Origin: JAQUTK01 sp963677415
GTDB taxonomy: Bacteria; Bacteroidota; Bacteroidia; Bacteroidales; JAQUTK01
Length of the DNA: 64,000 nt
Assembly: GCA_963677415.2 (NCBI GenBank)
Contig: CAXXFJ010000014.1
Span: 50,498 to 114,497 of the forward strand
Direction: 5' to 3'
Part shown: positions 27,784-37,600 of the stretch, piece by piece
How the letters are laid out: each line of letters begins with the position of its first letter
Position numbering within the stretch: position 1 is the stretch's first letter
The notes under the pieces: generated by a model
Told to the model about the DNA's origin: nothing
Database searches by the model: none
The model's input: only the letters and a program-made list of their open reading frames with translations
Translations under genes and position numbers: made by a program

Positions 27784-28491
27784 ATGGAAACTTTTCACAG
27801 TGATATTTCAAACAAAGAATACCCGATTTCCGAAAGAGTTTCGGCTAAAACAATCAGACATTCTATTTTAAATTTAATCAAGAAAGAGAATCCAAAGTTC
27901 TCACATGAGAGTTTTCTAGCTTATAGTGAACTAAATAGTTATCGGGAAAGAGCTATTTCTGAGTACCTGATTAAAGAAGTAGGGGAGTTATCAGAGCTCG
28001 AAAAAACGGTGTTATCGTCTATTACAAATCACACAACTTTAACCGATAAAATAGAAGGAGAAGAGGTGCAAGCAATGACGTTAGGACAAAAAGTGGCTGA
28101 CAAAGTTGCTACATTTGGAGGTAGCTGGACATTTATCATTTCATTTGGTGTATTTATTCTCATTTGGATTTCGGCAAATGCATATTGGCTTCTCAACAAA
28201 GGATTTGACCCCTATCCTTTTATTCTTTTGAATCTAATATTATCCTGCCTGGCAGCTTTACAAGCTCCGGTGATTATGATGAGTCAGAACAGGCAGGAAG
28301 AAAAAGACAGAGATAGGTCAAAAAAGGACTATATGATAAATCTCAAATCCGAGTTGGAAATAAGAACGCTGCATGAAAAGATTGATCATTTTATAATGGA
28401 TCAACAACAAGAACTTTTGCAAATACAAAAGGTTCAAATAGAAATGATGAACGACATCTTAAAACAAATTCAACCGAAAAAGGACAAGTAA
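27784..28491 (+). CDS. DUF1003 membrane protein
   Basis: 235 aa. The DUF1003 core has two membrane helices (about residues 118-136 and 147-165), with GQKVADKVATFGGSWTFIISF before them and DPYPFILLNLILSCLAALQAPVIMMSQNRQ (written here only as a landmark, residues 145-175) across the second. A charged coiled coil follows (about 175-235, EEKDRDRSKKDY, LEIRTLHEKIDHF). The family's function is unknown. The gene is convergent with the 28522 gene at 30 bp. Confidence 0.85.
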   Translation: METFHSDISNKEYPISERVSAKTIRHSILNLIKKENPKFSHESFLAYSELNSYRERAISEYLIKEVGELSELEKTVLSSITNHTTLTDKIEGEEVQAMTLGQKVADKVATFGGSWTFIISFGVFILIWISANAYWLLNKGFDPYPFILLNLILSCLAALQAPVIMMSQNRQEEKDRDRSKKDYMINLKSELEIRTLHEKIDHFIMDQQQELLQIQKVQIEMMNDILKQIQPKKDK

Positions 28492-28521
28492 CAAATAGGA
28501 TATGCTTTGCTTATTCAGCTG

Positions 28522-29121
28522 CTATTTCACCGTGCACTTTTTTACGATATCACCGACAAGGTGAGAGACTGCTACTGATAGGGCATCATTATAGAGCCTC
28601 TTATCAAATGTGGCCTTGCCTTTGACATTGAAAAAGGAGACCCCTTCTTTCTCTATTGTGCCTTTGGCTTCAGCGATATGAATAATGAAACCAGTGGAAA
28701 GGTCAATGAGACGCATACTGAATGTAACTTCTGCGGTTTGTATCTTTGAAGCGACAAGCAGGAAACCTTTATTTTCAGCTTGGTAGCTGAACGAGGTAAC
28801 GGTTCCTACCACAAGATAGTCTGCGCCAATAGCTTTGAGCGCTTCTTTATCTGTCTTTCCGGATAGGATAGAATCAAGGTTGCTTATTTCTATCAGAGTA
28901 ATCTTGTCGGATGCAGCTAGTTTGATCGCAAGAGAATCAAGTCCATTGTTTACGAGGGTTGAATCGGCGCTTTTATTGTCAGGGAATCCTTTGGTGAAAA
29001 GTGTTTCATTGGATGCATGTGCAATCGCGACTTTGGGAACGGTTATTGTCTTTTCTTGAGCAAAGCTACTTTGTGTGGTTAACAGACATAGTATAAGTGC
29101 GGCAAACTGTAGTTTCTTCAT
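28522..29121 (-). CDS. Exported CsgG/LpoB-like protein
   Basis: 199 aa with a signal peptide (residues 1-21, ending SFAQ) and no lipobox. The repeated alpha/beta pattern suggests a CsgG/TolB-N/LpoB-type fold: KVAIAHASNET, DSILSGKTDKEALKAIGADYLVVGTVTSF, VTFSMRLIDLSTGFI. The family's members assemble periplasmic or outer-membrane complexes or activate penicillin-binding proteins. The call is by fold pattern only. A -7 box TACCTTTG is at 29150-29157. Confidence 0.6.
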   Translation of the reverse strand: MKKLQFAALILCLLTTQSSFAQEKTITVPKVAIAHASNETLFTKGFPDNKSADSTLVNNGLDSLAIKLAASDKITLIEISNLDSILSGKTDKEALKAIGADYLVVGTVTSFSYQAENKGFLLVASKIQTAEVTFSMRLIDLSTGFIIHIAEAKGTIEKEGVSFFNVKGKATFDKRLYNDALSVAVSHLVGDIVKKCTVK

Positions 29122-29149
29122 TCTGTTCGATTATTTATATGTATACGTG

Positions 29150-29157
29150 CAAAGGTA
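29150..29157 (-). promoter_or_regulatory. -7 box before CsgG/LpoB-like gene
   Basis: TACCTTTG on the minus strand, 28 bp upstream of the ATG at 29121. Confidence 0.45.
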
Positions 29158-29242
29158 TTCAAAATACTCATTCTTCGAGCCATTGGCATAAGATAGTCTT
29201 TCTCTAAATGTATTTTTATGTTCAGAGATAGTATGTAATCGG

Positions 29243-30352
29243 TTATTCAATTCCTGTCCACCACTCAGTAAATGTTTGGGTACTGTCTTTCAGGTTTACT
29301 TCTTCACCAATCATTGGAGTAATTAAAGGAATATTCAATTCTTTGCAACGTGCTGCGACTTTTGTCAACGGTTCGTCCCATGCATGATTTGACAATGCAA
29401 ATCTCGAAGAATGCACCGTGAATAGCCGCTTCGCATTCAGGTCATGAAATGCTTTCAGGAGATCATCCGGCAATAGATGGATGTATCTCCAATTCATATT
29501 GTATTGTCCGTTTTCCAAAATGGCTATGTCAATAGGACCAAACTTCTTTCCAATCTCTGCAAAGTGTGTGTCATAGCCGCCATCTCCACCCAGAAAGAGT
29601 TTCAATGTAGGAGTTTGGAATAGAAATGAAGCCCATAGAGTCTGATTTCTTTGGATGCCACGTCCTGAGAAGTGTCTGGCCGGAAGTGCATGAACAATGA
29701 AACCGGGATCGAGGTTAGCCTGTTCATCCCAGTCCATCTCCACAATAGAATCTGCGTTAAATCCCCAGTACTCAAGATGTGCTCCAACACCAAGTCCGCA
29801 GACCACTTTTTTGATTTTGGATTTTAATTTCAGACAGGTCTCATAGTCAAGATGATCCCAGTGATCGTGTGTGATGAAGAGATAATCAATCTCAGGAATA
29901 TCATCGGTCGTATAAGGGCTTGTTCCTTTAAAAGCTTTGATGGAAAATGAAAAGGGTGAAGCATGACTAGTGAATACCGGGTCAACCAGGATTCGCTTTC
30001 CATCCATCTGAATAAAATAGGAGGAGTGGCCAAACCATACCAGGATATCTTTGTTCTTGTCCAGACGAAGAAGGTCTGTTTTTACGGAAGGTAACTCATC
30101 CGTAGGAGTTACTCTTTCCTTTTTTCCGAAAAGCATTTCTTTACTAATGCTGAGATAGCTCGCTCCACTAGAAAAAACAGGCGTCAGACTCCTGTTTCTA
30201 AATGCCCCGTCTCGATAATTGGGCGACTCTTTAATCCGCTCTAAACGTTTACCGGAAGGTAACTTCCCAAATTTGGATTGTTGCATGATAAGTGTGGCTG
30301 CTAATGACAGTAGGAGTATGAATGTAATGAGTATGTAGAGAAACTTCTTCAT
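29243..30352 (-). CDS. NAPE-PLD/UlaG-like metallo-beta-lactamase-fold hydrolase
   Basis: 369 aa with an N-terminal membrane anchor or signal (residues 4-24). The MBL metal motif is present as FITHDHWDHLDY (HxHxDH), with later ligands in PARHFSGRG and FLGGDGGYD. The layout (WFGHSSYFIQMDGKRILVDPVF, LFTVHSSRFALSNH) is like N-acyl-phosphatidylethanolamine phospholipase D and its bacterial relatives. It may act on membrane phospholipids, but the substrate is not visible. A -7 box TATCTTTG is at 30397-30404. Confidence 0.85.
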   Translation of the reverse strand: MKKFLYILITFILLLSLAATLIMQQSKFGKLPSGKRLERIKESPNYRDGAFRNRSLTPVFSSGASYLSISKEMLFGKKERVTPTDELPSVKTDLLRLDKNKDILVWFGHSSYFIQMDGKRILVDPVFTSHASPFSFSIKAFKGTSPYTTDDIPEIDYLFITHDHWDHLDYETCLKLKSKIKKVVCGLGVGAHLEYWGFNADSIVEMDWDEQANLDPGFIVHALPARHFSGRGIQRNQTLWASFLFQTPTLKLFLGGDGGYDTHFAEIGKKFGPIDIAILENGQYNMNWRYIHLLPDDLLKAFHDLNAKRLFTVHSSRFALSNHAWDEPLTKVAARCKELNIPLITPMIGEEVNLKDSTQTFTEWWTGIE

Positions 30353-30396
30353 GATTCATGCTGTTCATCGTCTTGAATATTCTGTACTTCAAAGTA

Positions 30397-30404
30397 CAAA
30401 GATA
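30397..30404 (-). promoter_or_regulatory. -7 box before MBL hydrolase
   Basis: TATCTTTG on the minus strand, 44 bp upstream of the ATG at 30352. Confidence 0.45.
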
Positions 30405-30515
30405 TTAAAAATCAGTCGAATCTAAGAATTAATTGTTTCTTTGATCTGTGAGTCGTGTATGGCGGAGAGTATCAAATAGTATATGGATAGAGACTCCTTA
30501 TCAGATTAAAAAAAG

Positions 30516-30558
30516 AATAGCGACAAGTTTGAACCTTACGATTCACCTTGCCGCTATT
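30516..30558 (-). terminator. Terminator of GH38-esterase operon
   Basis: Arms AATAGCG (30516-30522) with CGCTATT (30552-30558) and CAAG with CTTG, one mismatch. On the minus strand it is followed by a long T-run (A 30508-30514). It lies 42 bp after the esterase stop. Confidence 0.75.
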
Positions 30559-30600
30559 ACTGTCATCACGGTATTAGATTGGAAAAATTATTTCTAGTGC

Positions 30601-31272
30601 TTAACGAACTACTTTCTTCAGGATTTTCTGAATGACTTCTTCCATCACTGCATATCCTGCTTTATTGGGATGTACTTCGTCATTTTGATATTTCTTATCC
30701 AGACCTTGTCTTTCATCGACCATCGCTGAATAATAATCGGCATAAGCAATCTTGTTCTTTTTAGCATACTCTTTAAGCATGCTATTCAGCTCATTAATTG
30801 GTTTGATAGACTCTATGTCCTGACGCCATGGATAGTGATGAGCCGGCAGAACAGAACAGAGTACCACCTTGATCTTGTTGGCTTTGGCAAGCTCGGCCAT
30901 GGATACAAAGTTTTCGAAAATATGCTCGACTGTAATACTTCCATTATTTTGAGCGATATCATTTGTGCCGGCTAAGATAATAACGGCCTTAGGTTTCAAA
31001 TTTATAACATCTGAGCGAAAGCGAACAAGCATCTGTGAGGTAACCTGACCACTTATTCCACGTCCTACATAATTGTTATCAGTGAAAAACTCAGGATGAG
31101 CTCCTTGCCATCCTTGCGTTATCGAGTTACCCATAAAGACAGCATCCGGACGAGTTGTCACCTTCATGTTGGCCTCGTCATAGACTTTGAAACCTGCCCA
31201 GTCGTTTTGCGCAAAAGATGTTACGCTGCTGGCTAGCAGCGTAACATATAAAAAGATTGCTTTAATTTTCAT
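30601..31272 (-). CDS. Secreted SGNH/GDSL-family esterase
   Basis: 223 aa with a signal peptide (residues 1-21). The SGNH blocks are present: I as VFMGNSITQGW (catalytic Ser), II Gly in GRGISGQ, III as LAGTNDIAQ, and V as DEVHPNKAGYA (Asp/His). Such enzymes deacylate sugars, for example acetyl groups on glycans. It starts 11 bp after the GH38 stop, so it may remove acyl groups from mannosides processed by that enzyme (inference from context). Confidence 0.9.
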   Translation of the reverse strand: MKIKAIFLYVTLLASSVTSFAQNDWAGFKVYDEANMKVTTRPDAVFMGNSITQGWQGAHPEFFTDNNYVGRGISGQVTSQMLVRFRSDVINLKPKAVIILAGTNDIAQNNGSITVEHIFENFVSMAELAKANKIKVVLCSVLPAHHYPWRQDIESIKPINELNSMLKEYAKKNKIAYADYYSAMVDERQGLDKKYQNDEVHPNKAGYAVMEEVIQKILKKVVR

Positions 31273-31283
31273 CGTTTGAACGA

Positions 31284-34200
31284 TTATTGTTTCAAAGTAG
31301 AAATCAACTGTGTTGCTGCTTTAACATCACCGGATTTGTCATCAGAGACTGTCATCGCAAAGATGGCTACTTTGTTATCGTCCGGCAGTTGCAATTGTGT
31401 TGCTCCTTCTGGTAGATCGATACAAATGCGGTACATATAAGTGAATATGTAAGCTTCGTTGCCAAATTCTCTACTGTGACGGTGTGTACCTACATATGCC
31501 AAAGGTGTCTCTTTGACGAAGGCTTCTGTCTGACCAGTGTGTCCCCACTGACCATAAAATCCGCTGTAATAAGGGATAGCGCGGGTGATGGTTTTGTCAC
31601 CAATCTTGAAATCTACATTCAAATCGCCATCAGTAGAAGCGGCAAGAAGATATACTTTAGTATACTTTTTGTCTATAGGAAGAGTGATGGTCTGGCTCTT
31701 ACACTTCAATACGTTGTTTAGCTCAGGAGTGCCAATCTGGAAAGGAATGCCCTGACTCATGATTTCCTTGCCTATAAGTTCGGCAGAATAGGAATTTCCA
31801 TTTCTGTCAAAGCGACCTTCTTCATTGAATGCGTCGAAAGTAAATGCATTGTCGGTATATTCCATTGTAATTGGAGTATTGTTAATAGTTTCTGCTTTCA
31901 CAGTATTGCTCTTCAATTGTACGGTGAATGTTTTAGGAGAGAAGGCAGTTGTTGAGAAGATCAGTTTGTTTCCTTTTACAGTAGCCTTTCCTATTTCTTC
32001 TTCAATACCATTCATCTCAGCTGCATAGGTAATTTCAGATGGGAATTCGATTTCAACATTGTTTGCACTCTTTCCTTGTCTCTCATACAGACGAACGATA
32101 TACTTATCTCCGTCCTGTGCTTTCTTCAAAGCTTTTACGGCTATCTGTGGAGTGCTGACTTTGAGGAATGAATAGTCACGTCCAATAGTACCTTTGTGAC
32201 GCGGTGCTTCAAATGCCATGAGCGGATTATTCAGTTCATCGGATTTTTCAGGGATACCTGCCAGTGCGGGCTGATCAGTATGTCCTACGATAGAGTAGGT
32301 GAAAGTATGATGCCCGAAGTCCTGATGATCCTGATATGAATAATTACGTTGTGTCTTTGGTGTGTGCAGCAGCGTGAGGCGGAGAGTGTTATCGTTAGGT
32401 TTATCCCATCCGTATTTACAATCGTTCAGGATAGAGATACCGTAACCTTCATTACCTGTTATATCTGCCCATTGGTGAGCATATACTTCATAGGCGATAT
32501 CTGTACTGTTGCCACGTTTTACATTACCTAATCCTAAGTCATAAGAAGCTTGCGGATTGCTTACAGCCATCGGAAATTCTGCTTTCAACAGAGCGTTGGT
32601 AGTAGCCCAGTCGACTTCGTTGACAATGTCAATGCGGTCGTCAGATGCACCGTTTGTTAAGCGTATAGACTGGGTAAAAACAGATTCACCATATTTGCGT
32701 GTAACACGTAATGATGCACATGCAGGACCATTCTCTTCAATAGAAATGGATACGTTATCTGTGATTGAGATTGGATCTGCGTCCATTGTCTTTTTAAGAA
32801 CTTCCCATGCCGGCCAGCTGAAAGATTCGTTTTCTGTGAACAGTGCCAGACGGAAGGTTTTACCTTTTGCAACCATTTCTTTATTGTTGCGTTTGTCAAT
32901 CAGGGAAGATATATCTCCGTTCTTATCCAGAGTGAGTTTGTAGATGCTGTTTTCCAACGTGTTTTCGGTCACCTTCAGTTGGCTCTTTGCATCACTGCCA
33001 GCAGCACGAACATCATAAACAGCATAGCCTACCGGAGCAATGGTTGCACTGAAAGCTATTTCTGCTTTTCCATTAGCATATCCCAGGAGTTGAGCCTGAA
33101 CTGCTTTACCCTCCGGATTGTATACACTGATTCCTTTAGGAGCTTTGTTCATGCTAATCTCTGCACGAACGATTCCATTATTAGTTTCTGAAAGCGGGTT
33201 AAAAACAACAACTGGCGTACCTTTTGTCATTGTGTTCATTGCGGTTGCTACACGTCCGACAGAGGATGTGATAACATCAGCAAAGATGGATTGAGATATC
33301 AACTCGTCGTTCCATGAGTAAGTATATGCTTTGGGGATACTTGTGCCTGTGAGGTCATCATGAAATTGGTGGAAGATAAATCTTTTCCATGATTCGTCGA
33401 TTGCTTCTGATGGATATGCTGCTCCAAGAAGATAGTTTGCAACTACTGCTGCATTCTCTGAAGCAACGCCCAATTGCTCATTTCTGCGGTTAAAGCGTTT
33501 CATCGCTGCCTGAGAGGTGTAGCAACCGGTAGCGTGTACGTCCATCAACAGCTCACCATCAAAAACCGGCAGTTCAGGATGTTTGCTGAATGGGAGGTAA
33601 TCTTTATAGAGCTGATCAGATGAAGCGCTGATGATTTGAATATCACCCGTTCCTTTGATTCCCTTTTCGATAGACATGGCAGTCTGAATGGTAGGTGAGC
33701 CACCTATATCACCTGTCCCATAATATCTGTATGCCGTTTTATTAACTCCACCTGCAGCAAGTTTACGAATGTTATCATCGTTGCTTATGTCTTCATTATT
33801 CCATCTCTGACCATAACCTTCCGCATTTATAGCAGCCATAATCTGAGAACCATCCAGACCTTTCCAAAGACCTATATTAAAAGGTACTTTTGAATTTCCA
33901 TAGAATGGTCTGCTTCTCCACTGCAATTTCTGTGTAGAGAAACCTATGAGTCCGCAATGAGCTGCAATGGTTGGAATTGTATAACCGAATCCGAAGCAGT
34001 CTGGCAGGAAGATGTCAGTAGATTTCACGCCAAACTCATTCTTGTAAAATTCTTGACCCAACAGAATATTACGGAAGAATGATTCAGGAGAAGGCATGTT
34101 AGGGTCTGTTGCATCCCAGGTACTACCTGCGATGTGCCAGCGTTCCTGACGTATGTATTCTTTTACTTTGGCGTATTGTTCAGGATAGTATTCTTTCATC

Positions 34201-34445
34201 CATTTGTACTTTACTCCTCCTTCAAAATTGAAGATGTAATTGGGATATTTTTCAAATAACAATAAGTTACGATCCATTGTGTGGCGTACATAGTCATTGA
34301 TTGTGGTTTGAATATCCCAGTTCCACTGTGTGTCCAAATGGGCATTCGATACAAGGTAAGCCTTGTATTCTTTCTGTGCATTTACGGTAGTTCCGCAAAT
34401 AGCAAAAGAGAGAAGAACGACTTTTAAAATCTTGTTGGTTTTCAT
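31284..34445 (-). CDS. Secreted GH38 alpha-mannosidase-like enzyme
   Basis: 1053 aa with a signal peptide (residues 1-23). The GH38 catalytic domain (about 28-330) has the zinc motif SNAHLDTQWNWD (HxD), FNFEGG, GSTWDATDPNMPS and the nucleophile region FLPDCFGFGYTIP. The middle helical domain has FIFHQFHDDLTGTS with the distal zinc His. The large beta C-terminal domain follows. Cleaves alpha-mannosides with retention. It is divergent from the hybrid regulator and preceded by the 34499-34525 element and a TACTTTTG box. It forms an operon with the esterase. Confidence 0.92.
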   Translation of the reverse strand: MKTNKILKVVLLSFAICGTTVNAQKEYKAYLVSNAHLDTQWNWDIQTTINDYVRHTMDRNLLLFEKYPNYIFNFEGGVKYKWMKEYYPEQYAKVKEYIRQERWHIAGSTWDATDPNMPSPESFFRNILLGQEFYKNEFGVKSTDIFLPDCFGFGYTIPTIAAHCGLIGFSTQKLQWRSRPFYGNSKVPFNIGLWKGLDGSQIMAAINAEGYGQRWNNEDISNDDNIRKLAAGGVNKTAYRYYGTGDIGGSPTIQTAMSIEKGIKGTGDIQIISASSDQLYKDYLPFSKHPELPVFDGELLMDVHATGCYTSQAAMKRFNRRNEQLGVASENAAVVANYLLGAAYPSEAIDESWKRFIFHQFHDDLTGTSIPKAYTYSWNDELISQSIFADVITSSVGRVATAMNTMTKGTPVVVFNPLSETNNGIVRAEISMNKAPKGISVYNPEGKAVQAQLLGYANGKAEIAFSATIAPVGYAVYDVRAAGSDAKSQLKVTENTLENSIYKLTLDKNGDISSLIDKRNNKEMVAKGKTFRLALFTENESFSWPAWEVLKKTMDADPISITDNVSISIEENGPACASLRVTRKYGESVFTQSIRLTNGASDDRIDIVNEVDWATTNALLKAEFPMAVSNPQASYDLGLGNVKRGNSTDIAYEVYAHQWADITGNEGYGISILNDCKYGWDKPNDNTLRLTLLHTPKTQRNYSYQDHQDFGHHTFTYSIVGHTDQPALAGIPEKSDELNNPLMAFEAPRHKGTIGRDYSFLKVSTPQIAVKALKKAQDGDKYIVRLYERQGKSANNVEIEFPSEITYAAEMNGIEEEIGKATVKGNKLIFSTTAFSPKTFTVQLKSNTVKAETINNTPITMEYTDNAFTFDAFNEEGRFDRNGNSYSAELIGKEIMSQGIPFQIGTPELNNVLKCKSQTITLPIDKKYTKVYLLAASTDGDLNVDFKIGDKTITRAIPYYSGFYGQWGHTGQTEAFVKETPLAYVGTHRHSREFGNEAYIFTYMYRICIDLPEGATQLQLPDDNKVAIFAMTVSDDKSGDVKAATQLISTLKQ

Positions 34446-34471
34446 CGTTTAAATTGTAAAATTAATTTCAG

Positions 34472-34479
34472 CAAAAGTA
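34472..34479 (-). promoter_or_regulatory. -7 box of GH38 operon
   Basis: TACTTTTG on the minus strand, 26 bp upstream of the GH38 ATG. No -33 TTTG at the right distance. Instead the 27-bp element ends 19 bp upstream, as expected for an activated promoter. Confidence 0.6.
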
Positions 34480-34498
34480 ACACTCCTGTCTTGAATGG

Positions 34499-34525
34499 TT
34501 GTACAATTTTGTGACACATTAGTCT
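34499..34525 (-). promoter_or_regulatory. 27-bp candidate activator site shared with GH97 promoter
   Basis: Read on the minus strand it begins AGACTAATGTGTC, then AAAA, and ends GTACAA. It is 23/27 identical to 54929-54955, and all four differences are transitions. Both copies end 19-20 bp before a TACTTTTG box. A 13-bp piece, TGTACAATTTTGT (plus strand 34500-34512), recurs at 34577-34589 before the regulator gene. Confidence 0.6.
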
Positions 34526-34576
34526 GAACTACTGCATTTCATGAAAGAAAAATTGATAAAGTACGGTATTATGCCC

Positions 34577-34589
34577 TGTACAATTTTGT
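34577..34589 (+). repeat. Second copy of TGTACAATTTTGT in the divergent promoter region
   Basis: Identical 13-mer to 34500-34512 in the same orientation, 77 bp apart, 44 bp upstream of the regulator ATG. Possible autoregulatory site. Confidence 0.5.
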
Positions 34590-34632
34590 TTATATCTATT
34601 TTTTGCCTTGTTTTGCATAGATATATACAAAG

Positions 34633-37600
34633 ATGAGAGCAAAAGTCTGTTTTTTCGTACTAATGTTTTTTTTGTTTCAGACTGCCATCGGACAGAACCT
34701 GAGACAGATATCCAGTAGGGAGGGCATTTCTAACAATGCAGTGCTCTCTATGTGTCAGGACAAAGACGGTTATATATGGCTTGGAACTTGTGATGGACTG
34801 AATCTATGGGACGGCAATGAAATGCAGTTATTTCCTCCTTCTCCCAATACTGATAATTGTTTATCAGGCAACTTAATAGAAGAAATTATTAAGACGGACG
34901 ATGACCTGTTTTGGGTGCGTACCAATCATGGTCTGGATAAACTGAATCCGAGAAGTAAGAGCGTGGAGCGTCATCCGGAGTTTGAAGGGGCGTACATATT
35001 TGTGACACGTAATAGCGATGAAGTGTTTGTTCTTTTCAAAGAGAAGGGACTTTTCTCCTATAATTCGAACAAAGATATATTCGAAAAGGTAAAATTGAAA
35101 GATCTAGATTATTCGGATGTGCTGGATATTGTGCTTGGTGAGGAGGATGATCTATGGTTCTTTAGCAATAAAGGAATCTTTTATTCAAGGTTTTCATATT
35201 CTGAAGATGGTAGTTGCTCGTTTGGCGATTTACAAGAATTAGAACATTCTTCACCTTTGGTTTGTGCTTATAATGAACAAGAACATGCTCGTTTTATCGA
35301 TGAATCAGATATACTTTATGAGTTGGATCTGAACAACAAACAGATCACATATATAAAGGATTTGCAAAGAGAGATTGCTCAAAGAGGCAAGATTTCCGGA
35401 ATCATTCAGGATGGGGACGATTATATGGTTTCCTTCTTCACCAATGGTGTTATATGCCTTCAATCGACTCCGGCGAGTAGCGTTAAGTATGTGATTAAGC
35501 CTTTGGAGATCTATTGTGGAGTTTTCTCTTTGATTAAAGACAGGAATCAAGATATTGTGTGGATAGGAAGTGATGGTCAGGGATTGTATCAATACACGAA
35601 GACCAATATTACTTTTAAGACTGTTAATTATACGGATTTGCCGGTGATGGTTTCAAAACCGGCGAGGGCGCTGTTTGTGGATCCTGAAAAAACGTTGTGG
35701 GTTGGAACCAAAGACGACGGTATTCTTCGTATATCCGATTTCTATAACTGCAAAAAATTTACTCCTCAGAATACCGTGAAAATTACCAAGGAGAATAGTG
35801 CATTGACAAGCAATGCCGTTTTTGTTATTCTTCCAAGTAGCAGGAATATTTTGTGGATTGGGAGTGAGGGTCCGGGATTAAATTATTATTCCTACAAAGA
35901 TAAGAGCTTCCACCTGTTACCTTCGACGAGCGGTATTACCAGTGTTCATGGGTTGCAGGAAATGGGTGATTCAGTTCTTTGGATTGCGACTACAGGACAA
36001 GGCCTATTTAAGGCTTCCATATCCGGGTCAAGGGATAATCCGGAACTCTCAGATATACTCCCGGTCTACATCAACGATACTCTTTCTGTCAAGGATTATT
36101 ATTTTACTATATTCAAGGAGAACGATAGTATTCTTTGGTTTGGTAACCGTGGCGAAGGTGCTGTAAGATATAATACAAAAAGCAATGAACATCGGGTAAT
36201 TAAGTTTGGAGGAAACTTACCATTGTCAGCTAACGATATTTTTTCTGTGTATCGGACTAAAGATAAAAGAATGTGGTTTGGCACTGGTAGTGGTTTGATT
36301 GGTTGTGCTGATGATACTCCTACTATTGAGGAAAAGAGTGATCCAAATGCAATATTGACGACTCAGAATGCGATTCATGGTGTTTTGGAGGATAGCAAGA
36401 ATAATTTATGGTTGAGTACGAATCGTGGACTTACGGAGTTCTCGCCCAGCGATTCAAATTATGTGACGTACGGATATGCGTATGGATTAAATACGATCGA
36501 ATTTAGTGATGGAGCCTTTTTTAGAGATGATAAAACCGATGTGATGTTCTTTGGAGGGATTAACGGCTTTGTGACTGTTTCTGAAAATTCTTTTCAGGAA
36601 TATGCATATGATCCGGCAGTCTTATTCAAAGATATACGGATCAACGAAGAGATATTAAGTGTCAGCAGTTTGCTGAAAGAGGATGAGCTTACCCTAAAAT
36701 ACGATCAGAATTTCTTCACGCTGACCGTCTCTGCACTGGATTATGTGAATGGTAGTAATTATTCCTATATGTATAAGCTCGAAGGATATAATGAGGAGTG
36801 GATGAATAATTTTAATTCGAACAAACTCTCTTTTACCAGTTTGCCCCCGGGACAATTTTTGCTGCACGTGAGGTATCACAATTATATGTCAGGAACGTAC
36901 AGTTCGGAGTATGATTTGCGTATCCGGATTCTACCGCCGTGGTATGCTTCTCCCTTTGCAAAGTTATGCTACGTATTGCTTGCATTGATCATTATTGGCA
37001 ATGTTATCAGAGGTTTTATTCTCCGGCATAAAAAGCGAAAGTTGAGAAGACAACAGAAACTGGTACAGGCTCAGAAAGAGGAAGTGTATGAGTCTAAACT
37101 CCGTTTCTTTACCAATATCACACGCGAATTATCTGCTCCTTTGACCTTGATTGGCGGTCCCTGTCAACAGATTATGGGATATAATAAGGCAGACAACTAT
37201 GTGAAAGATTATGCTTCGACTATTCATCGAAATGTATCCAAACTAAACGAACTGATGTTCATGCTGAACGAGTTTAGCGGGGCTGGAAATAGTGCGGGTC
37301 AGGGCAAGATTGAATTGTTGTCTGTGACACTGGTTAGCCGGGAGATCGCTCAATCCTATTCTGATTATTCACGTAACAGTCATATTCAGTATAACTTGGA
37401 CATAGAAGAGGGACTTGTATGGCCTTCAGATAGGGATGACCTGTCTTTAATTATCAATACATTGCTCTCTTATGCCTTCAAACACACCCCGGATAATGGC
37501 GAGGTAGGGATGGTTGTTCAAGCGAGTGAGGATAACCTGTTTCTTTCAGTATCTAATAGTGGAACGGATATTAAATCGGAAGAACTGGAACAAATGTTTG

